Source: Companilactobacillus keshanensis
Lineage (GTDB): Bacteria > Bacillota > Bacilli > Lactobacillales > Lactobacillaceae
DNA: 64,000 nucleotides
Direction: 5' to 3'
Assembly (NCBI RefSeq): GCF_003946205.1
Contig: NZ_RHOS01000002.1
Coordinates: 62,001-126,000 of the forward strand
The number at the start of each line of letters is the position of its first letter. The stretch's first letter is position 1. This document shows, piece by piece, positions 19,016 through 27,088 of this stretch. The translations under genes and the position numbers were made by a program. Below the pieces are notes generated by a model. It did not search any database and was not told the DNA's origin. It saw only the letters and a program-made list of their open reading frames with translations.

Positions 19016-20320
19016 TTACTTAGATTGAAAATCAGATGGAAGTTTACGATATAGTCTATGACCTGCTGCTCTTAAAACGTGATCTGTAGAATGATAAACT
19101 GAAACTCCTACACGAGGAGCTACACCGGTTACGGTGTTTGTTCAATCCTGACATGTACCAGTCAAAATTGATTCAGCTCCCTCTTTCTTCATTCCAAGGA
19201 CTGCATCAGCCTGTCCAGGACAAATTCCTGGAAGACTACAACGATATCTTCCATTTACTAAAACCATTCTCTTACAACGGCGGAAAGATACTACTTTTCC
19301 ACCCATTTTATCAACTATTTCACGAAGACGAGGTTCCTGTCCACCGCACTCACATTCAAGAATACCGAACTTCTTACCATGAGTATCGGGGTATGGCATT
19401 GCTACTAAGAATCCACTTGTTGTCTTTGTAACAGGTGTATCTTCACTTCCAGTATGTCCAGTAAATGGACCACCAACTGTGATATCACCATGTGGATTAA
19501 CGTAACCACCAGATGCATCGATAAAGTGTTTAGCTGACAATCCGATCGGAATATTCTCGTATACAGTCGATTGTTCCTTAACTCTTCCGTCAACGGTAAT
19601 ATCTTTATCAATAACAGGTTTTCTCAATTCAATAGCCTCAACAATTCTTTTAACTGTCTCAACGTTTTGAATAATTGCATTTGCCTTGATAGGTAATTCG
19701 CCTGGTTTAAGAACTATGTCGAGTAATTGTCTGACAATTACTCTTTCATCACCAGCTGGGTACATATTAGTCAAGAATTTAACTTGAATATTTGGTTCAT
19801 TCTTGCAAGCTTTACCAAGTGCAAGTACTGCAGCATGGTGAATCTTCTTGATTGCAATGTAACCAACCTTAGCTCCTGTAATTTCTAGTAAGTATTTAAC
19901 TCCACGGACAATTTCTTCTGGATAACGTTCTTCAACCTCAGTATTATGACAAAATAGAGGTTCACATTCAGCGGCATTAACGATTAAATAACCGCCGGGA
20001 ATCTTATTTGAAAGTTTAACTGCTGTTGGGAATCCAGCACCACCAGCACCTACGACACCGGCATTTTCAATTGCCTTTAGATAATCATCAGTTTCAGGAA
20101 GTTTGACATAGTCTTCCATGTCTTGTTCCTCGTCGGGATCCAAAATGATTCTGTCATCCTCAACGGCTGTGACTGTTCCTGTTAGACTACTATGAATATT
20201 AGCACCTAATCCATTAGGTTCTGCAATAAGTTCCCCTCGCAAAACATGTTGGCCTACTTCGACAATTGGCTTATCGGGTGCACCAACGTGTTGCTTTAGT
20301 AAATATGTGACTTTTTCCAT
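19016..20320 (-). CDS. prdC: PrdC, RnfC-like electron-transfer selenoprotein (in-frame UGA = Sec393)
   Basis: An RnfC-like protein thought to pass electrons to proline reductase. The glycine-rich GAGGAGFP and NAAECEPLF segments are typical of the RnfC/NuoF fold, and the C-terminal third is cysteine-rich (ECECGG, RRCKR, CSLPGICPG). A TGA at 19142-19144 would end the protein at residue 392. The frame then stays open for 41 more codons to a TAA at 19016, just 23 bases before prdA. Reading the TGA as Sec gives GTC-QD-U, a CxxU redox motif (C390, U393), and a 434-residue protein. I chose ATG 20320 behind GGAGGTG; the TTG at 20338 overlaps the SD. Confidence 0.9.
19103..19144 (-). promoter_or_regulatory. 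Candidate SECIS element(s) of prdC
   Basis: Two hairpins follow the UGA at 19142-19144. The nearer one pairs ACACCG (19137-19132) with CGGUGU (19127-19122), only four bases after the UGA. The second pairs AGCUCC (19121-19116) with GGAGUU (19108-19103) around a UCGUGUA loop, 20 bases after the UGA. The second has the better position and a GU in its loop, so it is my preferred SECIS; the first could be part of an extended structure. Confidence 0.5.
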
Positions 20321-20617
20321 CATTTCACCTCCCTCCAAATATGATAGCGAAATATTGTTGACGTTTTCATTCGCAAGTTCATAGTATCACAAAATATTCA
20401 TAATTTTAATAGCAATTTCGATATTTATTTAAAATAAAAAATCACTTGACACACTACCAATATACCTTTCTTTGTAGTATACTGTCCGATTACATCTGTT
20501 AACACAATCAATCACAATGTGACGAAATTATATACAAATGGAATATCCATTAATCCCGCACAGGATTTTTTTAAATGCCACATTGAATATTGAATTTTTT
20601 ATGATATCATTGTTTCT
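20321..20617. promoter_or_regulatory. Divergent control region between prdC and selC
   Basis: 297 bases without a gene, AT-rich. It must hold the promoter of the 14-gene prd/sel unit (minus) and that of selC (plus). Visible elements are a GCGAA...TTCGC inverted pair around 20348-20373, a TCACAATGTGA palindrome near 20511-20521, and an AGTATACT palindrome near 20477. I could not find a convincing -35/-10 pair or a sigma-54 (GG-N10-GC) promoter for prdC, although the clostridial prd operon uses the sigma-54 activator PrdR. No regulator gene is adjacent. Confidence 0.45.
20583..20610 (+). promoter_or_regulatory. selC promoter
   Basis: TTGAAT (20583-20588) and TATCAT (20605-20610) are spaced by 16 bases and end seven bases before the first base of tRNA-Sec. 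A sigma-A type promoter is the simplest reading. Confidence 0.55.
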
Positions 20618-20714
20618 GGGAGTGGATAGGTTCTGGTGTTCCTTCTAGTCTTCAAAACTAGTATGAGGGGTTAGTAGCTTCTTGGGTGGGTTCGATTCCC
20701 ACACATTCCCGCCA
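20618..20714 (+). tRNA. selC: tRNA-Sec (anticodon UCA)
   Basis: 97 bases including an encoded CCA. The acceptor arm pairs GGGAGTG (20618-20624) with CATTCCC (20704-20710), and the eighth position is a G-A mismatch. The anticodon stem CTAGT/ACTAG frames CTTCAAA with the UCA anticodon at 20652-20654. A long extra arm (about 20661-20685) precedes a T arm GTGGG-TTCGATT-CCCAC (20686-20702). The UCA anticodon, the long variable arm and the long acceptor/T-arm helix are hallmarks of bacterial tRNA-Sec. It is divergent from prdC and followed by two inverted repeats and a terminator. Confidence 0.95.
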
Positions 20715-20725
20715 GAGAATATAAA

Positions 20726-20777
20726 TTGAATTGTTCACAATTCAAACTAAAAATGTACTGTAGGAATATTCCTACAG
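20726..20777. repeat. Two tandem inverted repeats downstream of selC
   Basis: TTGAATTG (20726-20733) and CAATTCAA (20738-20745) form a hairpin with a four-base loop. CTGTAGGAATATTCCTACAG (20758-20777) is a perfect 20-base palindrome. Together with the following terminator they make three consecutive hairpins in the tRNA-Sec trailer. They could be processing signals or protein-binding sites. Confidence 0.6.
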
Positions 20778-20778
20778 C

Positions 20779-20812
20779 AAAAAAGGATGATGCTTAGGCA
20801 TCATCCTTTTTT
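20779..20812. terminator. Bidirectional terminator between selC and alr
   Basis: A 15-bp stem (AAAAAAGGATGATGC / GCATCATCCTTTTTT) with a TTAG loop. It can serve selC on the plus strand and alr on the minus strand. It marks the other border of the prd/sel block. Confidence 0.9.
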
Positions 20813-20822
20813 GATTTTCGGA

Positions 20823-21932
20823 TTATTTATAAATCCGAGGTAGCCGATCTGTCAAACAGCAGAGAATCTCATAGTTAATGGTATCAGCGTATTTGGCCGC
20901 ATCAGTAGCGGTTATCTGTTCATTACCATCCTTACCGATCAAAGTAACTTTAGTTCCAACTGGTAATTTCTTAGGCAAACGGACCATAAACTGATCCATA
21001 CAGATACGTCCAACGATTTGGCATCTCTCGCCATTGATCAAAATATCGTATCCTTGCATCCTTCTCAACCAGCCGTCAGCATATCCAATTGGTACCGTAC
21101 CTATCCATTCTGGTTTGTCACTAGTATAGGTAGCTCCATAACCAACTTTTTCACCCTTTGCGATTTCTTTAACAAAGACTAGCTCTGAATGAAGACTCAA
21201 TGCAGGCCTTAACTCAAAAGGAACTTCAGGAATATCAGTTCCTGATGGATTCAATCCGTATAGACCAATACCAAAACGCACCATGTTAATAGCCAAATCT
21301 TGATGCCACAAGGCAGTGGCAGTATTAGCACAATGAACATATTTGAAATCTAGTGGTAGGTCTGACTTCAATTCCTTAAAACGTGCAACCTGTTTCAAGA
21401 AATACGTTTTGTCAGGATTATCAGCCGTAGCAAAGTGTGTAAACAGTCCTTCTGGTACAAATTTATCAGGATTGTCTTTGATATAGTTGCAGGCCTCAAT
21501 CAAATCATCCTTATTACGGAAGCCGATTCGACCCATACCACTGTCGACACCAATATGGATCTTCAAATTAGAAACATTTTCGTTAGCTGCTTGCTCTAAC
21601 CAATCTAATGAACCGATCGTCAAAGAAATATCATTGTTAGCTGCTAAAATTGCATGTTGTACTGGAGTAATACTCAAAACTAGGATAGGAACTTTAATCC
21701 CTGAATTACGTATCTCTAGGGCTTCATCTAATGTTGTCACACAGAGTCCAGAGGCTCCATATTCAACTTCTGCATGTGCTACTCTAACAAGTCCATGACC
21801 ATAAGCATTCGCCTTTACAACGGCAAATACTGCCGTTCCCTTAGGAACGTTATTGATCTCACTTTGTAAATTATGTTTTAAATTATCTAGGCTCACTTCA
21901 ACGTAGGCAGGTCTATGTGTTGATGGTAACAT
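20823..21932 (-). CDS. alr: Alanine racemase
   Basis: It interconverts L- and D-alanine, supplying D-alanine for peptidoglycan and teichoic acids. The 369 residues carry the PLP lysine K40 in VVKANAYGHG and the catalytic tyrosine region VGYGATYTS. The start codon overlaps the acpS stop by one base, the standard acpS-alr pair of Firmicutes. No sign of damage. Confidence 0.97.
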   Translation of the reverse strand: MLPSTHRPAYVEVSLDNLKHNLQSEINNVPKGTAVFAVVKANAYGHGLVRVAHAEVEYGASGLCVTTLDEALEIRNSGIKVPILVLSITPVQHAILAANNDISLTIGSLDWLEQAANENVSNLKIHIGVDSGMGRIGFRNKDDLIEACNYIKDNPDKFVPEGLFTHFATADNPDKTYFLKQVARFKELKSDLPLDFKYVHCANTATALWHQDLAINMVRFGIGLYGLNPSGTDIPEVPFELRPALSLHSELVFVKEIAKGEKVGYGATYTSDKPEWIGTVPIGYADGWLRRMQGYDILINGERCQIVGRICMDQFMVRLPKKLPVGTKVTLIGKDGNEQITATDAAKYADTINYEILCCLTDRLPRIYK

Positions 21933-22291
21933 TAATTATCCTCCTCTAGAATTACTTCCGTGATCACTAATTCATCCGTATCTGAAATGGAAATGAATAT
22001 TCTACCATAAAAAACATCTGTTTTGATGTAAGGCTGACCTGATTCGTGATTAAGGATACTTAAATCGTGAAAACCAATCTTGCCCAGACCTGTACCCATA
22101 GCTTTAGTAAAAGCTTCTTTAGCAGAAAAGCGACCTGTTAAATAGGTCATTTTGGCCTTCTCAGTTTTTTTGGTATTAAATATTTCAAATTCTTCAGACG
22201 TAAGAATCTTATCTGCAAACTTTGGTAAACGTTTGTAGATGTTCCTTACTCGCTCAATTTCGGCAATGTCTACTCCCAATCCTTTTATCAT
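21932..22291 (-). CDS. acpS: Holo-[acyl-carrier-protein] synthase
   Basis: It transfers 4'-phosphopantetheine from CoA to apo-ACP, activating fatty acid synthesis. 119 residues with the magnesium-binding GVDIAEIERV at the N-terminus and the F-S-AKEAFTKAMGTG motif at residues ~65-80, both intact. It is translationally coupled to alr. Confidence 0.96.
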   Translation of the reverse strand: MIKGLGVDIAEIERVRNIYKRLPKFADKILTSEEFEIFNTKKTEKAKMTYLTGRFSAKEAFTKAMGTGLGKIGFHDLSILNHESGQPYIKTDVFYGRIFISISDTDELVITEVILEEDN

Positions 22292-22316
22292 CTATCATTC
22301 TCCATCATTTTTTCTC

Positions 22317-22349
22317 AAAAAAAGACAAAGTAAAATTAATTACCTTGTC
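22317..22349 (-). terminator. cshA terminator
   Basis: GACAAGGTAA pairs with TTTACTTTGTC (one mismatch or G-U), followed by seven U on the minus-strand transcript. It lies downstream of the helicase stop and before acpS. Confidence 0.75.
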
Positions 22350-22401
22350 CCCTCGTAATACTTATTATAAATCATTTTATTGTATTTCTACATTCTCAAG
22401 C

Positions 22402-23952
22402 TTAGATTGTTGTTCTAATCTTAAATGACTTCTTTGATTGACCTTGTTTCTTCTTGTTGCCACCGTTGCCATTGCTGCCGTGACGTTTGTCACTGCTTGC
22501 ATGGCTTGAGTGTCCACCACGATGATCATCATGTCTTCTTGAACGATGTTCGTCACGGCCGCCACGGTAATTACCGCCGCCGTTTCCACGATGACGTCTT
22601 CCATGACCAGACTTGTTATGACTAACTTTCCTTGATGGAAGTGGTCTCTCAGGCGCAATCTTAACTGGAACACTCTCAGCATCTTTGATCATGTCATTCA
22701 AGAGTACTTTGACAAGATCTTCAGCTGAATACTCACCTAATAATTCTGTAACGATGTCGTCGAAACGATCCATCTTATTATGAGTTAAAGTATCTTTAAT
22801 TTCATCTTTAACAGATTCCATTTGACCCTTTAGAACATCATTATCTGAAGGTGGAGCAAGTGGTGTCATGCGCTTCTTAGTAAGATTTTCGATTGTACGT
22901 AAGTAACTCATTTCGTTTGGTGTAACAAATGTTACAGAGACACCTGAGTGTCCGGCACGACCTGTACGTCCAATACGATGAACATAGCTGTCAGGATCTT
23001 GAGGAATATCATAGTTATAAACATGTGATACACCAGAAATATCAAGTCCACGGGCAGCCACATCAGTAGCTACTAAGTAGTCTAATTTTCCAGATTTGAA
23101 CTTACGCAAAACGCTAGTTCTTTTATCTTGTGACAAGTCACCATGAATACCTTCTGCATTATATCCACGTGCTTGCAAACCTCTTGTCAATTCGTCAACA
23201 CGACGTTTTGTACGTCCGAAGATCAATGCAAGTTCTGGAGCCTGTACATCGAAGATACGTGTCATAAGGTCAAACTTCTCAAAGTCACGAGCCTTAACAA
23301 AGTATTGATCGATATTGTCAGCTGTTAATTCTTTTGACTTAATCTTAACAACTTTTGGATCTGTCATAAATTTGTCAGCAATCTTCATGATTGGCTTAGG
23401 CATTGTAGCTGAGAACAACAATGTTTGATGTTCATGAGGAACATTAGAAAGGATACTTTCGATATCCTCAACAAATCCCATGTCCAACATTTCATCGGCT
23501 TCATCTAAAACAACCGTCTTTACATTTGCTAACTTAACCGTGTGACGGTTAATGTGGTCAAGTAAACGACCTGGTGTACCAACAAGAACGTTAGGGTGAT
23601 TCTTTAAAGAACGAATCTGTCTTCTAATGTCAGAGCCACCATATACTGATTGAACTCTAACTTTTTTCTTACTACCTAATTTGTATAACTCTTCTTGAGT
23701 TTGAATAGCTAACTCTCTTGTAGGTGAAATAATTAAGGCATGAATGTCACTTGAAGCCGTGTCTACTGCATCCAAGATAGGAAGTCCAAAGGCAGCTGTC
23801 TTACCTGTACCTGTTTGGGCTTGTCCAATTACGTCATCACCAGCTAATACTAGTGGAATAGTTTGTGCTTGGATGGGGGTTGTTTCTTCGAACCCGGCTT
23901 CATCAACAGCACTTAATAGTTTTGAATCTAAATTTAATTCGTTAAATTTCAC
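22402..23952 (-). CDS. cshA: DEAD-box ATP-dependent RNA helicase CshA
   Basis: An RNA helicase of the degradosome and cold-shock type, acting in mRNA turnover and ribosome assembly. 516 residues: Q-motif near residue 20, AQTGTGKT Walker A, a DEAD box, SAT, then the second RecA domain ending [12 protein letters not shown]-terminal tail of about 80 residues is rich in Gly, Arg, His and Asn (RGG-like), as usual for RNA binding. The start is GTG (23950-23952) behind GGAGG. It is monocistronic. Confidence 0.95.
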   Translation of the reverse strand: MKFNELNLDSKLLSAVDEAGFEETTPIQAQTIPLVLAGDDVIGQAQTGTGKTAAFGLPILDAVDTASSDIHALIISPTRELAIQTQEELYKLGSKKKVRVQSVYGGSDIRRQIRSLKNHPNVLVGTPGRLLDHINRHTVKLANVKTVVLDEADEMLDMGFVEDIESILSNVPHEHQTLLFSATMPKPIMKIADKFMTDPKVVKIKSKELTADNIDQYFVKARDFEKFDLMTRIFDVQAPELALIFGRTKRRVDELTRGLQARGYNAEGIHGDLSQDKRTSVLRKFKSGKLDYLVATDVAARGLDISGVSHVYNYDIPQDPDSYVHRIGRTGRAGHSGVSVTFVTPNEMSYLRTIENLTKKRMTPLAPPSDNDVLKGQMESVKDEIKDTLTHNKMDRFDDIVTELLGEYSAEDLVKVLLNDMIKDAESVPVKIAPERPLPSRKVSHNKSGHGRRHRGNGGGNYRGGRDEHRSRRHDDHRGGHSSHASSDKRHGSNGNGGNKKKQGQSKKSFKIRTTI

Positions 23953-24032
23953 AAAAATCCTCCAAGTTAAAACACGATAAAATCACAGACGTTTACTTTA
24001 TCACGTTTCTCTATCATTCTCAAATGGCAAAC

Positions 24033-25397
24033 TTAAATTAACGCATGTAAAACGTTTTCTAAATGGATTCCATGACTTGCTTTTAATAATAATGTGTCAC
24101 TTGAGTTTAATTCTTTCTTTATATCATCAGTTAATTTATCTAACTGATCTTTTTGATACCAATTCAAATCGTCTGAACTGTATTTTACAGCCAGCTTGTC
24201 GGCCAAGAATTTCATATAGTCGCCGACCAAATATACTTTGGCAAAATCGTCTGAATTTATATAGTTTGCCAATGATTCGTGTAGTTCCCTAGAAGCATCG
24301 CCTAACTCTAAAATATCACCCAGTACAAGGATTCTTCTTCCTTCTGTTGGAATATTCTTGAGGTTGCTCAAAACTTCGATCACAGCGGTTGGATTAGAAT
24401 TATAAACGTCACTCAAAATATCAGCACCGTTACTTGCTTTCAACCACTCAGTTCTATTTTCTGTTACATAAAGGTTCCTTAGAGCCTTCTGCATTGCTTC
24501 TGGTTTAATATGTGATTCTAGTCCAACCAATAATGCTGCAAGTGCGTTATTCACGTTATAATCGCCCATCATTGGAATTGTAAATTCAATCTCTGGCCAA
24601 AGATTAGTTTTGAAGCTCGTAGAATTTTTACCAGCATTTATTTCAGTTGCATAAAGGGTCTCATCATTCTTGCGTCCGAAAGTATACTTGCGTTGCTCAA
24701 CATTTTTTGCCCGTTCTCTAAGTAAGGGTTCATCCCCGTTATATATGAATCTTCCATCTTCTTGCAAGTGTGAAACAATTTCCATCTTGGCATCAGCAAT
24801 TTTGTCTCTAGTACCGAAAAATTCGATATGAGCTTCCCCAATCATCGTTATAACTGAAATATCAGGATTAGCTAAACTGCTTAGGTGTTCGATTTGGCCA
24901 GTACGATCCATACCCATCTCTACTACTAATACTTCAGTATTGATAGGCATATTCAAAATCGTATATGGAACACCGATTTCATTGTTAAAACTCTTCTGGG
25001 TCCTGGCAACGTTGTTGTTTGTTTCTAAGACACTAGCAATCATATCTTTTGTAGTCGTCTTACCATTGCTACCAGTTACTGCTATAACCTTAGGATTAAC
25101 TTTTGCGAGATAGTATTTAGCCAAAGTATCAAAAGCTTCAGAAACATCCTTAACCACGACATAAGGAATATCATGATTGGGAATCTCGTGATCACTTTGC
25201 CATATTGTAGCATGCACACCATTCTCGATTGCACTGTTGATAAAATCATGACCGTCGCGCTCTCCTTTTAATGGAAAGAACAAGTCGCCAGCTTCAGCTT
25301 TACGGCTATCAAAGCAGACCCCGGTAACGTCAATATCAGCAATATCGTCAACATCTAATTTTAAAGCAGAATAAACTTCTTTTAACTTCATTTTCAT
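24033..25397 (-). CDS. murF: UDP-N-acetylmuramoyl-tripeptide--D-alanyl-D-alanine ligase
   Basis: It adds D-Ala-D-Ala to the UDP-MurNAc tripeptide, the last cytoplasmic step of the peptidoglycan precursor. 454 residues with the Mur-ligase ATP loop TGSNGKTTTKD and the YNSNPTA segment of the C-terminal domain. The ATG at 25397 follows GGGGAA. It sits upstream of cshA on the same strand, a pair also seen in other lactobacilli. Confidence 0.96.
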   Translation of the reverse strand: MKMKLKEVYSALKLDVDDIADIDVTGVCFDSRKAEAGDLFFPLKGERDGHDFINSAIENGVHATIWQSDHEIPNHDIPYVVVKDVSEAFDTLAKYYLAKVNPKVIAVTGSNGKTTTKDMIASVLETNNNVARTQKSFNNEIGVPYTILNMPINTEVLVVEMGMDRTGQIEHLSSLANPDISVITMIGEAHIEFFGTRDKIADAKMEIVSHLQEDGRFIYNGDEPLLRERAKNVEQRKYTFGRKNDETLYATEINAGKNSTSFKTNLWPEIEFTIPMMGDYNVNNALAALLVGLESHIKPEAMQKALRNLYVTENRTEWLKASNGADILSDVYNSNPTAVIEVLSNLKNIPTEGRRILVLGDILELGDASRELHESLANYINSDDFAKVYLVGDYMKFLADKLAVKYSSDDLNWYQKDQLDKLTDDIKKELNSSDTLLLKASHGIHLENVLHALI

Positions 25398-25485
25398 GAA
25401 AAGAATTCCCCAATTCTAAAAAAATATTTAATACTGTTCATATAAAAAGAGTATACTAAAATACTTAGAAAGGACTTGATGTACT

Positions 25486-26712
25486 ATGACTTCCCAGACA
25501 AAAGATAAACCACAGAGTAACAACTATTGGAAAAGAAATCTAAAAGTTCTCTGGTTTAGTACTTTCATGACCGGAATCGGCTTCAGTATGATTACACCCT
25601 TTATGCCATTATACATTAATCAACTAGGCAATTTAACCAAAAGCCAACTTGTGATCTGGAATGGTATGGCCTTCTCAGCGACCTTCTTAGTCATGGCGAT
25701 TGCCTCTCCAATTTGGGGGAAGATTGCCGATCGTAAAGGTAGAAAATTAATGCTGATCCGTGCCGCCTTAGGAATGTCGATTGTGATCTTCTTACAAGCA
25801 TTCGTCACCGCACCTTGGCAATTAGTCGCTTTAAGACTACTTCAAGGTGTCTTCTCTGGGTTCGTTAGTAACGCTAGTACCTTGATCGCATCAACTGCAC
25901 CAAGATCCGAAAGCGGCAAAGCACTCGGTACCTTAAATACTGGTGTTATCTCTGGTACCTTACTAGGACCACTTGCGGGTGGTGTGATCGCACAATACCT
26001 AGGTTTTAGAATTCCATTTATGGTTACTGGATCACTGTTATTCACAGCCTTTATCCTCGTAGTCATTTTTATAAAGGAAGACTTTAAACCTGTTACTAAA
26101 GATGAAGAAGCCAGTACATCTGAAATCTTCCACAAATCTAAAAATCCAAACTTGATCCTGGCAATGTTCGTTACAACCATGATCATCCAGATGTCCAATA
26201 ATTCAATCAATCCGATCATCAGTCTGTATGTTAAGCAATTGATGCATGGATCAGACAAAGTCACCCTCATTGCGGGAGTGATAGCTGCCATGCCCGGAAT
26301 TGCCAATGTCATCGCTGCGCCAAGGTTTGGTGCTCTAGGCGATAAAATCGGTACAGAAAAGATTTTGATCGGTGGTTTGCTATTTGCCGTTATCGTATAT
26401 ATCCCACAAGCCTTCGTCACAAATGTTTGGCAACTAGGTATGTTGAGATTTTTAGTCGGTGTTTCTGATGCCTGTCTATTTCCACAAGTTCAGACTATTC
26501 TGGCAAAGAACTCTGATACGAAATATACCGGACGAATCTTTGGATACAATGCTTCATTTCAGGCTGCCGGAAATGTCTGCGGACCATTGATAGGTTCCTA
26601 CATCTCCAGTATCCTAAGCTACTCTGCTGTATTCATAAGTACAAGTATCTTGGCCTTGATCAACTTCAGTTGGGTATTTTCACACATGAAGTCAAAAAAA
26701 ACTAAAAAATAA
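25486..26712 (+). CDS. MFS multidrug-type efflux transporter
   Basis: 408 residues with about 12 predicted membrane segments. The motif-A loop GKIADRKGRKLML lies after helix 2 and a similar loop (LGDKIGTEKIL) in the second half. The pattern resembles the PmrA/MdtG branch of drug:H+ antiporters. The substrate is unknown. It is monocistronic, divergent from murF, with AAAGGA ahead of the ATG and a terminator shared with rpmE2. Confidence 0.85.
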   Translation: MTSQTKDKPQSNNYWKRNLKVLWFSTFMTGIGFSMITPFMPLYINQLGNLTKSQLVIWNGMAFSATFLVMAIASPIWGKIADRKGRKLMLIRAALGMSIVIFLQAFVTAPWQLVALRLLQGVFSGFVSNASTLIASTAPRSESGKALGTLNTGVISGTLLGPLAGGVIAQYLGFRIPFMVTGSLLFTAFILVVIFIKEDFKPVTKDEEASTSEIFHKSKNPNLILAMFVTTMIIQMSNNSINPIISLYVKQLMHGSDKVTLIAGVIAAMPGIANVIAAPRFGALGDKIGTEKILIGGLLFAVIVYIPQAFVTNVWQLGMLRFLVGVSDACLFPQVQTILAKNSDTKYTGRIFGYNASFQAAGNVCGPLIGSYISSILSYSAVFISTSILALINFSWVFSHMKSKKTKK

Positions 26713-26740
26713 AAGCCTTCCCGAGAAAGGATGGCTTTTT
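26711..26740. terminator. Bidirectional terminator between the MFS gene and rpmE2
   Basis: AAAAGCC / GGCTTTT with an inner TCC/GGA extension, flanked by A and T runs. It serves the MFS gene on the plus strand and overlaps the end of rpmE2 on the minus strand. Confidence 0.8.
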
Positions 26741-26987
26741 ATTTGTTTTGCAAACCATATTTCTTGTTGAAACGGTCGATACGTCCATCTGCTTGAGCAA
26801 ACTTTTGTTTACCAGTGTAGAAAGGATGTGAGTCTGATGAGATTTCAACACGAATTAGTGGATATTCGTTACCTTCGAAGTCTGTTGTTTCATTTGATTC
26901 AACTGTTGAACCAGCTAAGAACTTCTTACCTGTTGATGAGTCCATGAATACGACTTGATGGTAATCTGGATGAATTCCTGTTTTCAT
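26739..26987 (-). CDS. rpmE2: 50S ribosomal protein L31 type B
   Basis: 82 residues starting [10 protein letters not shown]. The CxxC zinc pairs of type A L31 are absent, which defines the zinc-independent form. I place the start at 26987, where AAAGGAG lies 9 bases upstream. The frame is open further upstream, but that extension has no SD and does not resemble the family. Confidence 0.95.
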   Translation of the reverse strand: MKTGIHPDYHQVVFMDSSTGKKFLAGSTVESNETTDFEGNEYPLIRVEISSDSHPFYTGKQKFAQADGRIDRFNKKYGLQNK

Positions 26988-27088
26988 TCTATGTCGCTCC
27001 TTTGCCCTAAATCTTTTGCAGAAATAGAGATTAAATTTACTAACGGTGTTTAATGTTATCATGGATAGCAATAATATTCAATATAATT

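Noticed and set aside
19016-19141. prdC ending at residue 392 with a 149-base non-coding gap before prdA
   Set aside because: The frame continues 41 codons to a TAA directly before prdA, the residue creates a CxxU motif, and Sec machinery is present.
20455-20483. TTGACA with a downstream TATACT as a plus-strand promoter
   Set aside because: The spacing is about 26 bases, too long; the TTGAAT/TATCAT pair closer to selC fits better.
20321-20617. Sigma-54 promoter for the prd operon
   Set aside because: No GG-N10-GC pair with a TTGC-type -12 element was found on the minus strand in the expected region.
22402-22630. Open frames on the opposite strand and in shifted frames over the cshA tail
   Set aside because: They are shadows of the Gly/Arg/His-rich C-terminal tail of the helicase, without SDs.
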